Assembly (NCBI RefSeq): GCF_038446525.1
Contig: NZ_CP151792.1
Coordinates: 310,001-374,000, forward strand
DNA length: 64,000 nucleotides
DNA from: Methanolobus sp. ZRKC5
GTDB lineage: Archaea; Halobacteriota; Methanosarcinia; Methanosarcinales; Methanosarcinaceae
Direction of reading: 5' to 3'
Below, piece after piece: positions 30,001 through 37,680 of the stretch. The position numbers were made by a program, and so were the translations under genes. Each line of letters starts with the position of its first letter. The first letter of the stretch is position 1. Under the pieces are notes generated by a model that was not told the origin of the DNA, did no database searches, and saw nothing but the letters and a program-made list of their open reading frames with translations.

Positions 30001-30430
30001 CACCGGCAATGTTGGACTCTATGGTGAGAATTTTGAAGGCTATGTATGGACAAGAGTTTCACATCTCTCCAGTTTTGCCCTCGCGGGAAGGTCTGTCACA
30101 ATAGAAGATGACGGTCCCCTTGACTCTGATCTGGATGGGTTGTCTAATGCGGTAGAGTACAGAATCGGAACTGACCCATTTAACCCTGATACCGATGGTG
30201 ATGGTATCATCGATTCAGAAGATGCCGAGCCACTGACAAAGTTCAGAACAGTCCAGGAGGATGCTGATACCAATATTGAGACTCCGCCTAAAGAAACTAA
30301 AATATACCCTGTTCCACATGAAACTCCTTTGACTAAAAACAAAACTATACCGGGATATTTGATGTGGCTGGCATTTGTGGGTATTATAGCCTTATTGTCA
30401 TATCTGATCGTTTTAAAAAGAAAAGAATGA
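24062..30430 (+). CDS. giant surface protein with TSP3 repeats, ricin-type and fascin-like domains
   Basis: 2122 residues. Signal peptide about 18-40. Order by rough residue: TSP3 Ca-binding repeats (DNDGDGIPD) 120-220; ricin B-type beta-trefoil with repeated QLW motifs 285-425; fascin-like repeats (LKANNDQYVSSEGGGG) 490-620; unknown 620-850; several hydrophobic segments 855-1000; TSP3 1180-1320; a long TSP3 ladder 1455-1710; a unique domain 1717-2010; a last TSP3 repeat 2020-2055; a C-terminal TM 2098-2118 with KRKE. Probably Ca-stabilised and cell-surface; the hydrophobic middle suggests membrane insertion or pore formation, which is inference. GGGGGTT lies upstream of ATG 24062. Confidence 0.87.
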   Translation: MATKIARMCCVYHKKALQLFVLCTIMLLIGSSTYPALAASSNDDFFNSTIESKTITPSDISALKTVAQSIAFANQHDPGIDIDNLMAAIPNNSSDAQNNESFSGPKPLTTDFSDIDPNQAKYGPDNDGDGIPDSVELVLGTDINNTDSDFDQLDDLFEVNNDLDPLKADSNDDGLADYFEVHNVSSLDIDGDGFANAWDLDNDNDGVIDALDISPFSKSMSNESFDFNIKSSGNPTYLNFQIRPDNPEHLNLIAQSWDWPDDYRSTMKDLNSSENDVTVTPMLELTVPVDCKIVSRDSGDCIEIHNASQDNTVNVTTGNYSGEDYQLWRLESTDDNYYKIISMNNSKCLEVSNASQDEMANVTVGNYTGEEHQLWELELDNDGLYKLIAKHSGKCLEVNPTINGSIFQNSCQETDQQLWEIELVGGIASDRDALEDYGIVTTLGKAYVPLSPVKDFGNIVALNGRMFYPQDLAMDTFTQSQLVWMVRGLTDRPKKMSLQAYKGQYVSVDNATSKLVARSTAVTSDEMFEIVYLTNTKVALKAPNGKYVYAAEGGGKGLIADSTEIGEWEIFNLLDLENENSMIALKANNDQYVSSEGGGGAELVSNRDERKEWESFTLITTEYESVPTTLAKYNENFMLTGFSVEENHGSDFGVFFSEDKNRTFEAGFVLSYAYLREQTALDQMPQKLQNDYNVTISSDIGFASHQDEALASITTEMTPDALSSLPVDMILPIIGVFEDDFRYRAMDDLAFSSYVTGTSFDIDLNDQPLITTKSMKMSWYNTSTNTTIGTEDMLNEVQQWGLSRGLDSETLATMMNLMIAWETGESTVTKSGDVETKFNFPEGNQVLDTIDSYGISAVSFICNLIIGGAAVYSFITFTKLEPLAKIAGQTNWKLMKAMTESVSKIRTGVVGLANRLTSILSTIGWIVVGVLAFYAFWSIAASEGWSGYGIFVGTLYATLMIAYAVALWAIALIPVVGWAIALLIVLSDLIVGWIFGKGWSQMFFEWLIGLFTDVRVKTEADLKMLDTSISVNDQTYNGLTEGDRIELESNFKGIITRTSRGSFTNLQNSYISPQYKYISSNTLASDSSTTKGTTAYSGNSRKETEYKANLWVQPEAAINFPFEFWLSTNYRVYYDKCWWLFGWHCSQKSNTGTADADPSTLYFDVMPNDIENFSLWTAINSNDIDGDDILNPDELLNGTSQLRWDTDNDGLSDGYEIEYGTIPVNKDTDGDGLEDGLELRYGYDPLKWDTDGDKLNDFEEHRGWDIEFEFYDETFEQHVWASPLNNDSDDDGLNDLNEFLKGLNPRSKDTNGNGIEDAYDLNFTSKAYVSNVDLNGMGSSIITDPGTNITAVIDYSIIGKENSTGEPSRCWLFASMDNSTLNEEIYNGTPEIGNETLGSASLQFNASNNTDIFELRFYQTWNASMPAPAEEDRDIIGIIDTTYYPVRDNGWVSSGADEDKDGLIDINEQIGWPITITNLSGTHTVHVSSDPRFKDSDFDGLDDHTECYLTTSSSSDPENSDTDNDNLNDFTEYYLGTNLTNYDTDGDLLDDSTEIFFGSSPLMPDTDGDGLYDSIEFNLSSNPLKIDTDDDDLTDFEETIFGSNLLKPDSDDDGLFDYLEMIYGSKPLVPDTDEDGLLDGDEVHGTGTSPLLNDTDFDGLKDPEELEMNTNPLSPDTDNDGYTDSQEISFATNPLLEDTDSDNLNDSLDMDSVISNVRNIAVAYDMSEDNEELLDTLSKYTNITVYSADDLLMNHSDEPYILLLGRPEKMNGTAGNITYDVLRNDGDVLPKMIDSVYERIAVRYGVWNTTQTVVMLSEPYMYDHCRILDAFRTKQVTASSNSILVEYKAEKDLFVVESIDSVKRTGSKIGVVLDANVTPWIELKRSGSSEKPLSSGSGLPSGEYVIGKYLDITVSENVENATTDIINGTLLTIYYRFSDLDRNGDGDIVDRNDIDEDTLCIYYLNEVNGRWTKLSDSGVNTGNVGLYGENFEGYVWTRVSHLSSFALAGRSVTIEDDGPLDSDLDGLSNAVEYRIGTDPFNPDTDGDGIIDSEDAEPLTKFRTVQEDADTNIETPPKETKIYPVPHETPLTKNKTIPGYLMWLAFVGIIALLSYLIVLKRKE

Positions 30431-30482
30431 GTGCTTAGTGGTCAATATCACATAAGTAGAGCATATATTCACATAAAATACG

Positions 30483-31214
30483 GTGATTCAATTGTCATTA
30501 TCAGATAAAAAACGAATAGACAAACAATTACTTATTTTTCTAGCCATAATGTGCATTTTGATCATTTTTACAGTTTATTATATTGAACATAGGGAAATAA
30601 ACGATGCTTATGCACTTGCAGGCAGGGTTATTGATAATTCAAAGAATGCTGACTCTTATCACTTCGATATCCACAGTAACATTTCAATGCTTGGTGAATC
30701 TTTCACTCTAATAAAAGGAAATGGCTCAGTGGATTATAAAAATGGAAAGATGGCTGTGAAATTGAGATCCATGAAAGAGTCAATGGATATTATCATTATT
30801 GACGAAAATGCTTATTTTAGGAACAGTGATGCTTCCTGGGAAACAAGGAAACTGGGTCAGCAAACATGGGACAGCTATGACCAGTTAACCCAAACTAGCC
30901 TGCTTTTAGCAAATTCCACTGATCTGAGTATGGAAAGAGGAGATGCATATTTAATCCTCACTGCCTTGCCAGACAATAGTACATTGCTTCAGGAGGCAGA
31001 AAAAGCTGGTCTGCAACTTAAAGGAGACGAACGTCTGAATGAATATAGCATAAGGTACCTTATTGATAGAGACAGTTACCGTATTATGTCCATCGAAAGC
31101 CGTACTGAATTCATGATGAATGTACAGGGCCTGATGTCTCCTGTAACAATAAACAATCAGGTTGATGTATATAATTACAACGAGAAGATGGACATTGAAG
31201 CGCCAATCATTTGA
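30483..31214 (+). CDS. membrane-anchored LppX/LolA-like surface protein
   Basis: 243 residues with one N-terminal TM (about 17-35, LLIFLAIMCILIIFTVYYI) and an extracellular domain. The pattern NADSYHFDIHSNISM, GSVDYKNGKMAVKLRSMKE and YRIMSIESRTEF resembles the beta-sheet half-barrel of LppX/LolA-type lipoproteins; homology is tentative. Start GTG 30483 or TTG 30492, the latter nearer to GGTGA. It follows the giant protein by 52 bases, so they may be co-transcribed. Confidence 0.65.
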   Translation: MIQLSLSDKKRIDKQLLIFLAIMCILIIFTVYYIEHREINDAYALAGRVIDNSKNADSYHFDIHSNISMLGESFTLIKGNGSVDYKNGKMAVKLRSMKESMDIIIIDENAYFRNSDASWETRKLGQQTWDSYDQLTQTSLLLANSTDLSMERGDAYLILTALPDNSTLLQEAEKAGLQLKGDERLNEYSIRYLIDRDSYRIMSIESRTEFMMNVQGLMSPVTINNQVDVYNYNEKMDIEAPII

Positions 31215-31337
31215 TCATGTAAACTTCATTTGAAATATTGTTTATGATCTGAACTACATTATGATAGGATGAGCCTAAACATATTTTGGGATATAGAACA
31301 CCCAACAAACCACTAAAAGTATATCTGAAAAGTACAA

Positions 31338-32210
31338 TTGAAGCATATGTCACTCAAACCTATAGGAAAGGTATCTAATTTTGCAGATGAGAAGACAATG
31401 CAGCTTCTTGCACTCTGGAAAGAAAGCGTGAGTATTGTTGAATTGGACAAAACAGATGCACAAGAACTTCTCTATGAAGAATATTCACATTACATTGTAG
31501 TCCATGATTCTCTTAAAATGGAATTCCCTGAAAAAAGGAAAGAGTGGAACAGAAGATTCTGCAGGGATGCGGGAGTTTCAGTTGTTGAGCTTATAAAAGT
31601 ACATGAAAATAAGATATACTTCAAAGGTCTTTTTGCTGCAAACAACTCTTCTGTATATGGAATCTTACCGTACACTACTTTTGACAGTCAGGAAGCAGAT
31701 TTTCCCTCTGCTGAGATGGAAATACTTAAGAAGCAGACAATGGAAGTAGCACTTCCGCAAGCAAAGGGGAAGACAATACTTGATGTAGGATGTGGGATTG
31801 GCAGTGTTACACTGCAAATGGCAAGGATGAATCCTGAATCAAAGGTCACAGGAATCGACCTTCTGGAAAAAACTATGGAACAGTGCCGTTTGAGTGCTAT
31901 TGGATATGATATTAAAAATACATTCTTCAAATCAGCCAGTGCCTATGAACTCCCATTTGCTAATGGAGAATTTGAGATTGTAACCTGTTTCTTCATGCTT
32001 CACCATCTTGACGATATACCAAAAGCCCTTTCCGAAGTAAAAAGAGTGATTGCCAGAGAAGGAAAGGTCCTTGCTGTTGAACCTCTGGATCATCATCATG
32101 GGATTGAAAGAGGCATACAGGATTGGGTAGACCATTTTGAAAATGCTGGTTTTGCTGTTGAGACAGAACAGATAAACAGGGCTATTTTTGTAAGTGCCAG
32201 ATTGAAGTAA
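31338..32210 (+). CDS. class I SAM-dependent methyltransferase
   Basis: 290 residues. The N-terminal 135 residues are a separate domain I do not recognise. The C-terminal methyltransferase fold has motif I ILDVGCGIGSVTLQMA, acidic motif II VTGIDLLEKTM, and motif IV CFFMLHHLDDIPKAL. Substrate unknown. Start is TTG 31338 or ATG 31347 (MSLKPIGK); the latter seems natural. Promoter and terminator: a CGGGTGT/ACACCCG hairpin follows at 32228. Confidence 0.85.
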   Translation: MKHMSLKPIGKVSNFADEKTMQLLALWKESVSIVELDKTDAQELLYEEYSHYIVVHDSLKMEFPEKRKEWNRRFCRDAGVSVVELIKVHENKIYFKGLFAANNSSVYGILPYTTFDSQEADFPSAEMEILKKQTMEVALPQAKGKTILDVGCGIGSVTLQMARMNPESKVTGIDLLEKTMEQCRLSAIGYDIKNTFFKSASAYELPFANGEFEIVTCFFMLHHLDDIPKALSEVKRVIAREGKVLAVEPLDHHHGIERGIQDWVDHFENAGFAVETEQINRAIFVSARLK

Positions 32211-32227
32211 AAAAACAAGGGAGGAAC

Positions 32228-32252
32228 GGGTGTCTCACACCCGCAATAAAAA
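32228..32252 (+). terminator. candidate hairpin terminator
   Basis: CGGGTGT CTC ACACCCG stem-loop 18 bases after the methyltransferase stop; the following sequence is A-rich rather than a clean T-run. Confidence 0.4.
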
Positions 32253-32485
32253 CAGATGTGCAATTCTTTTTCCATGAAGAGGTAAACCATCTGGAACTTT
32301 TGTTTTTTCCTGATTGCACAATAGTGTTACAAATGCATAGTGTTTTTAACACTAAATTTAGTATGAATCATTTTTATTTATAGCTTGTGCCATTAAAAAA
32401 AGGCATCGTATTCCTGAATAATATCGAAAAGTTAAAGTATGTGTCATGCTAACGAGTAGCATTACAATTTATTGGAGATGTAGAA

Positions 32486-32602
32486 ATGTTAGGAATAAAC
32501 GATCCGCAAATATGGATTGCTTACATATTGTGTTTTGTAAGTGCCATTGGATGTATAATATACGGCCTGATACACTGGAACGATGAAGAGGAGGGTAACT
32601 GA
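32486..32602 (+). CDS. symporter small accessory protein
   Basis: 38-residue peptide, MLGINDPQIWIAYILCF, then a span and the acidic tail HWNDEEEGN. It overlaps the following start in TGATG. A 12-bp perfect palindrome ACTAAATTTAGT lies upstream at 32349-32360 and GGAG at 32474-32477 serves as the ribosome site. Same family as at 7736 and 50920. Confidence 0.88.
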   Translation: MLGINDPQIWIAYILCFVSAIGCIIYGLIHWNDEEEGN

Positions 32603-34191
32603 TGGTTGTCAGTACACCTATTCTTGGAATAGCCGTGCTTGCCTATTTGATGGTGGTTTTCTACTTCGGCTGGCTTGGATATAAAAAGACAAAAAATACT
32701 GACGATTACATGCTTGCCGGAAGGAAGGTCAATCCTTTCGTACTTGCATTCTCTTATGGAGCCGCATTTATCAGTACATCTGCGATTATAGGATTCGGAG
32801 GATATGCCGCTGCATTTGGAATGGGTATCCTATGGCTTGTTGCCATGAACATAGTTGTTGGTATCTTTATCGCTTTTGTCATCTTCGGTTCCAGAACCAG
32901 ACGTATGGGATTCAACCTGAAAGCTGTTACATTCCCTGAGCTTATAGGAAAAAGATTCCAGTCAAGATTTATACAGGGATTTTCAGGCGCTCTTATTACA
33001 ATATTCATGCCACTCTATGCAGGCAGTGTCCTGATAGGTGGAGCTCGTTTCATGGAAACTGTCCTTGGTCTTGAGTACAATACCGCTGTCTTGATGCTTG
33101 CCATTATCGTTGCAGCATATGTAATTACAGGCGGACTTATTGCAGTTATGTATACAGATGCCCTTCAGGGAGTATTGATGTTCATTGGAATGGGAATCCT
33201 GCTTGTGCTAACATATTCAAAACTTGGCGGCGTTACTGAAGCACACCAGGCACTCACAAATATGGCACCTCTTGTTCCTGCTAATTTTGCAGCCATCGGA
33301 CATACAGGATGGACATCCATGCCGGCCTTTGGCTCACCCGTATGGTGGACACTTGTATCTACAATCATTCTCGGAGTAGGCATAGGAGTACTTGCACAAC
33401 CACAACTTGCAGTACGTTTCATGACCGTGGAAAGCACCAAATCACTTAAAAGAGCCGTTCTCTCAGGTGGTCCTTTCATCTTTATGATGGCAGGAGTTGC
33501 CTATATCGTGGGTGCATTGTCAAATGTATACTTCTTTGACACACAAGGAATGATAGCACTTGATGTTGCAGGCGGTAACATCGACAAGATAATGCCTGAA
33601 TACATCAACAGCGCAATGCCTGATTATTTTGTAGTATTCTTCCTGCTTACCCTTCTGGCAGCAGCAATGTCAACACTAAGTTCCCAGTTCCATGCCATGG
33701 GTACAGCATTTGGACATGACTTCTACCGTGTGGGCATCATGAAAGGAAAGATAGCAAACACGATAAATATCACAAGAGCAGGCATTGCAGCGACCATCAT
33801 AATCAGCGTAGTACTTGCATACATTCTCCCTCCAGGAATAATCGCAAGAGCAACAGCGATCTTCTTCGGACTCTGTGCAGCAGCCTTCCTTCCAATGTAC
33901 TCAGGAGCTATCTTCTGGAAACGCATGACCAAAGAAGGAGCCATAGCAAGCCTGCTTGTGGGCACTTTCAGCAGTCTTTTCTGGCTCACATTCGTTCACG
34001 CAAAGGAAGCAAGTGCACTTGGCATAAGCCAAGCGCTGTTTGGCAAGGTCACCTTGCTTACAGGTACATGGACAGTCATAGACCCGATCCTTATAGCTAC
34101 ACCACTAGCCATTATTGTTGCCATAGCAGTGAGCCTCATGACAGAACCTGAACCGAAAGAACATATTGAACTGTGCTTTAAGAGAGAATAA
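32602..34191 (+). CDS. sodium:solute symporter family transporter
   Basis: 529-residue SSS transporter, full length, starting MVVSTPILGIAVL at ATG 32602 overlapping the accessory stop. Motifs parallel those of the paralogues: GYKKTKNTDDYMLAGR, ISTSAIIGFGGYAAAFGMG, AMSTLSSQFHAMGTAFGHD and RATAIFFGLCAAAFLPMYSG. It is the most divergent of the three long symporters, with a ProProGly (LPPGIIARA) where the others have LPISIIARA. Substrate unknown. Confidence 0.9.
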   Translation: MVVSTPILGIAVLAYLMVVFYFGWLGYKKTKNTDDYMLAGRKVNPFVLAFSYGAAFISTSAIIGFGGYAAAFGMGILWLVAMNIVVGIFIAFVIFGSRTRRMGFNLKAVTFPELIGKRFQSRFIQGFSGALITIFMPLYAGSVLIGGARFMETVLGLEYNTAVLMLAIIVAAYVITGGLIAVMYTDALQGVLMFIGMGILLVLTYSKLGGVTEAHQALTNMAPLVPANFAAIGHTGWTSMPAFGSPVWWTLVSTIILGVGIGVLAQPQLAVRFMTVESTKSLKRAVLSGGPFIFMMAGVAYIVGALSNVYFFDTQGMIALDVAGGNIDKIMPEYINSAMPDYFVVFFLLTLLAAAMSTLSSQFHAMGTAFGHDFYRVGIMKGKIANTINITRAGIAATIIISVVLAYILPPGIIARATAIFFGLCAAAFLPMYSGAIFWKRMTKEGAIASLLVGTFSSLFWLTFVHAKEASALGISQALFGKVTLLTGTWTVIDPILIATPLAIIVAIAVSLMTEPEPKEHIELCFKRE

Positions 34192-34217
34192 TACTACCTG
34201 TCTTTTTTGGAGAGGTG

Positions 34218-34262
34218 GTCAATCAACGAGTTTAGTTGATTGACATGTCTTTTTTTATTTTT
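34218..34262 (+). terminator. hairpin terminator
   Basis: Ten-base perfect stem GTCAATCAAC / GTTGATTGAC with a seven-base loop, followed by ATGTCTTTTTTTATTTTTT. Strong terminator after symporter 3. Confidence 0.78.
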
Positions 34263-34482
34263 TGGATTGGAAATGAGAATTTCGTTTTTGAGATAATGTG
34301 AATCACTATTCTGGTTAATGCGCATCGTAAGATGTATCTTGGTGTGTTTCTTTGATTTGATTTTTGATTGCCGCATATTGAGAAGGAGATATAAATTGTG
34401 CTCAAAAAAAGCACAATTGTAAAATAACAATCTATTTATATGAATATCTAAATATACTTAGTAATGATTTTAAGGTGGCCAC

Positions 34483-35007
34483 ATGAATAATCCATTTAGT
34501 AACAATGAAACTGTGTTATATTCTTTTGTGTTCCGAATTAATATTTTTCTGTTTTGGATTAAAGCAAATTATTGGTTAACAAATAGTAGTTTGGTTGTAA
34601 AAAAGCCTACTACAATTGCATTTAATAGTATACCAATGGGAACAACAAAAATCACTCAGCCTTTAAAAACAATAGCATCTGTGACTACTTCCAACAAATT
34701 TCATCTTGATAGACTGCTTGTGGGTTTTCTTTGCATTTCATTAATATTAATTGTAGTTACATCTTTAAATTCACTTGGAATAAAGTTAACTTTTAATTCT
34801 TCAATAGAGGGTATGTTTTTTATATCTGCACTTATTGCAGGACTTTTGGGTATTCTTTCACTTTTAAGTTTATTTGCTATCCTTAATAGTTATACTACAG
34901 GTTTTACAATATACAATACCGGTGGTCAGTCTATAGAACATGAGTTTTCAATTTTAGACAAATATGGTGTAGAAAGTTTTGCAAGTTCTCTTAATTTTTT
35001 GATTTAG
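34483..35007 (+). CDS. membrane protein with PH-like N-terminus, possibly frameshifted
   Basis: 174 residues. The first 80 residues (FWIKANYWLTNSSLVVKKPT, MGTTKITQPLKTIASVTTS) resemble a bacterial-PH-type domain; two TMs follow (about 84-104, 114-140). The frame stops at TAG 35005, but one T added in the run at 34994-34999 would continue as FFDLEYFNKIEKQAPEKKRH up to the IS1 element at 35086. So the gene may be truncated by a one-base loss, by IS1, or both. AAGGTGG precedes ATG 34483. Confidence 0.55.
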   Translation: MNNPFSNNETVLYSFVFRINIFLFWIKANYWLTNSSLVVKKPTTIAFNSIPMGTTKITQPLKTIASVTTSNKFHLDRLLVGFLCISLILIVVTSLNSLGIKLTFNSSIEGMFFISALIAGLLGILSLLSLFAILNSYTTGFTIYNTGGQSIEHEFSILDKYGVESFASSLNFLI

Positions 35008-35085
35008 AATATTTTAATAAAATTGAAAAACAAGCTCCAGAAAAGAAAAGGCATTTTGTAGAGAAAATATTTCTTTTAAAAATTT

Positions 35086-35825
35086 GGCATTGTTAATTAA
35101 ACATAGCTAGTTCTTTATTCCTATATTTCATCAAGAGCAAAACGGAGATTTTTAGCATTTCAAGACTTTTAGTATAACACTTTGACTTTCTCCTTAGTCT
35201 TGCCAGGAAATGCCTAAATATGCTGTTGTATCCTTCAACAGTATATGTTTCTGCTTTTGATCGAGTATGGATGTTTCTGGGGACTAACTTGGCATATGCC
35301 CTCCAATAATCCGTCATTACTTCCCCAACCTCTTTTGTCTTTAACTTTTTCCAGAGTTTTTGTCCTGTTTTTGTTCCTCTGCTGCCAAAAGAGCAATCGA
35401 TGAATTTCTTCCCATATCTATCAACAGCAATCCATATCCAGCAGTAGTTTTTTTATTCCCAATATAAGTATGCATCTCGTCCAATTCCACAACAGAAATC
35501 TCATTTTCACTTTTTAGATCCTCTAATTCACTACCAAATTTTCGAATCCATTTTTGAACAGAAACATGACTAACGCCCAAAAAACGTCCAATTGAACGAA
35601 ATCCCAACCCCTCCAGATAGAGTTGTAAAGCCTGTCGCTTAACAGATACGGGGCTAGCGGTGGATTTTATATCTACTGAATAGTTGTATCCACAATCATG
35701 GCATTTGTAGCGTTGTCGACCATCAATCCTACCGTTCTTCTTATGACTGGAACTCTTACACTTTGGACAATTCATATATAAAAAGAGGCCATCATATTAT
35801 ATAACGATGTTTAATTACCAAAGCC
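35086..35825 (-). mobile_element. IS1-family insertion sequence, copy 2
   Basis: 740 bp, same orientation and apparently the same sequence as copy 1. No exact 8-bp duplication: left flank ends AAAAATTT, right flank begins AAAAAAGG. The flanks may have been rearranged after insertion. Confidence 0.92.
35093..35775 (-). CDS. IS1 transposase, two frames joined by -1 frameshift
   Basis: Same two-frame transposase as in copy 1, with zinc ribbon and HTH in the first frame (35341-35775) and the DDE C-terminal part in the second (to 35093), joined at the A7C run. Protein sequences are identical to the other two copies as read. Confidence 0.9.
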
Positions 35826-35979
35826 AAAAAAGGAACTTGCCTATTTTTTGTCCAATATTTTTATCAAAGACCTTCCCACATCCCCAACCTCTCCCTAACA
35901 TGAGAATTCAGGCTAAATGACTTATCACCTTCAGCACACTTCTTCATACAATGCAATGTGCCCTTTACACATATTCTCC

Positions 35980-37425
35980 TCAGTGTTTCCAAAAAGTCGG
36001 TGTCAGCAGTACTATGACTGTAAACACCTCAAGCCTTCCGATCCACATGTTGGCGATGAGGATCAACTTACCCGGGTCCGGTATATTATCAAAACTTGCC
36101 ATTGGGCCTACAAGACCAAGACCTGGTCCTACATTACCAAGGGTTGCAATGGAGGCGCTCAGGGTAGTTATGAAATCCATACCCATCATGGAAAGCAGGG
36201 TTGAGCTGGCAGCGAAGATTAGGACATATATTACCAAAAAGGACACTATAGAATGGATAATCTCTTCTGGCACTGTTTTATTGTTAAAGCGGATAGGTAT
36301 GACAGCTTTTGGATGAATAGTCTTGTAAAGAACATTCTGGGTATATTTTAGCAGAAGAAGCAAGCGCACTACTTTCACACCGCCTGAAGTAGAACCTGCA
36401 CAACCCCCTATGAACATTAGCAAAAAGAGTATGAATCTTGGAGAATCCGGCCAGAGATTAAAATCCACAGTAGCATAGCCTGTAGTTGTCAGAATAGAAA
36501 TGACCTGAAAAATACTGTATCTGAAAGCATCAGTAATAGAATAAACTTCGTTTCTGAAGAGCTCATAAACAAGAACAAGGGTCGCAGACACAATTATAAA
36601 AAGGTAGAACTTGAATTCCTGATCTCTTATCAGGCTTTTTCTATCAGTAAATATCGTTTTATAATGAAGGGCAAAGTTTGCTCCCCCAAGGAACATAAAT
36701 ACAACAAGAATACCCTCTACCAGAGGATTACCAAAAGCTGCTATACTGTTTGCATAAGGAGAAAAACCAGAGCATGAGATAGATGTAAATGTATGGGTGA
36801 TAGAATCATACGGAGACAATCCTGCGATCATCAGGATAATAAATTCCACAATGGACAACACGATATAAACGAGCCACAGGATCTTTGCAGTTTCCCTTAT
36901 CCTCGGGCGCAGTCTTTCTTCCTGAAGCCCCGGAACCTCCGCACGGAACATTTGCCTCCCTCCAACTCCAAGTTTTGGGAGAATAGCAACGAACAACATA
37001 ATGATTCCCATGCCTCCAAGCCATTGGGTCAGACTTCTCCAGAACAGCAGGCTTTTGGTATGGCTCTCAATATCGGGAAGTGCAGTAGCTCCTGTAGCTG
37101 TAACCCCGGACATGGATTCAAATAAAGCATTTATCGGAGGTACGCCTTCCAGGATATAGGGAAACGAATAAAGCAGTGCTGCAATAAGCCAGGTTGCTGC
37201 CACAATAAAAAATCCTTCCTTTAGATTCCATTCTTCATCCTGTCTTTTGAAAAACAATGTCAAAATATAAGCAATAACTACTGCGCAAATGAAAGGAATA
37301 ATGAAAATGTGCAGGGGTTCCCCATAATACAAAGCAACGATCAGCGGTATGATCATAAATCCGGCAAGCAACCAGATAATTGGACCCAATACTCCCAGAA
37401 CCACGCGAGATCTCAAACCAATCAC
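35980..37425 (-). CDS. trkH: TrkH/KtrB-family potassium transporter
   Basis: 481-residue membrane subunit of a K+ uptake system with 10 or more spans and four pore-loop repeats, for example ESMSGVTATGAT, TFTSISCSGFSPY, ISILTTTGYATVD and ATLGNVGPGLG, each with the selectivity Gly. Relatives need a cytosolic NAD-binding TrkA; none is in this window. Start is GTG 37425. It follows a 35-residue membrane peptide on the same strand by 34 bases. Confidence 0.92.
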   Translation of the reverse strand: MIGLRSRVVLGVLGPIIWLLAGFMIIPLIVALYYGEPLHIFIIPFICAVVIAYILTLFFKRQDEEWNLKEGFFIVAATWLIAALLYSFPYILEGVPPINALFESMSGVTATGATALPDIESHTKSLLFWRSLTQWLGGMGIIMLFVAILPKLGVGGRQMFRAEVPGLQEERLRPRIRETAKILWLVYIVLSIVEFIILMIAGLSPYDSITHTFTSISCSGFSPYANSIAAFGNPLVEGILVVFMFLGGANFALHYKTIFTDRKSLIRDQEFKFYLFIIVSATLVLVYELFRNEVYSITDAFRYSIFQVISILTTTGYATVDFNLWPDSPRFILFLLMFIGGCAGSTSGGVKVVRLLLLLKYTQNVLYKTIHPKAVIPIRFNNKTVPEEIIHSIVSFLVIYVLIFAASSTLLSMMGMDFITTLSASIATLGNVGPGLGLVGPMASFDNIPDPGKLILIANMWIGRLEVFTVIVLLTPTFWKH

Positions 37426-37459
37426 ACAACCTTATTAGCGTCCCATTTTAAGCTCATTT

Positions 37460-37567
37460 TTACATAGATTCCAGGATTATTGCAATAAAGAACATAGCAA
37501 TCATTAATATTACAATAACCATGACGTCCCTGAACATTACCTTCTGAGTTGCACGTTTGCCTGTCAT
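37460..37567 (-). CDS. small single-span membrane protein upstream of trkH
   Basis: 35 residues: a basic head MTGKRATQKVMFRD and one span VMVIVILMIAMFFIAIILE. ATG 37567 is preferred because GGGGT lies about seven bases before it; the longer frame back to 37651 has no site. Its place directly before trkH suggests an accessory or assembly role, by analogy with the symporter accessory peptides. No known family recognised. Confidence 0.6.
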   Translation of the reverse strand: MTGKRATQKVMFRDVMVIVILMIAMFFIAIILESM

Positions 37568-37680
37568 TCTTTTACCCCATTTGATTATTGATTTATAGCT
37601 ATATTTAACATATACTTCAATTCGGGAAGGACTGCTATATTCAAGCCTCAATAATTATTTCAATTTTACAATCAATATTC

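Noticed and set aside
35917-36316. Plus-strand frames over trkH
   Set aside because: Shadows of the real minus-strand potassium transporter gene.
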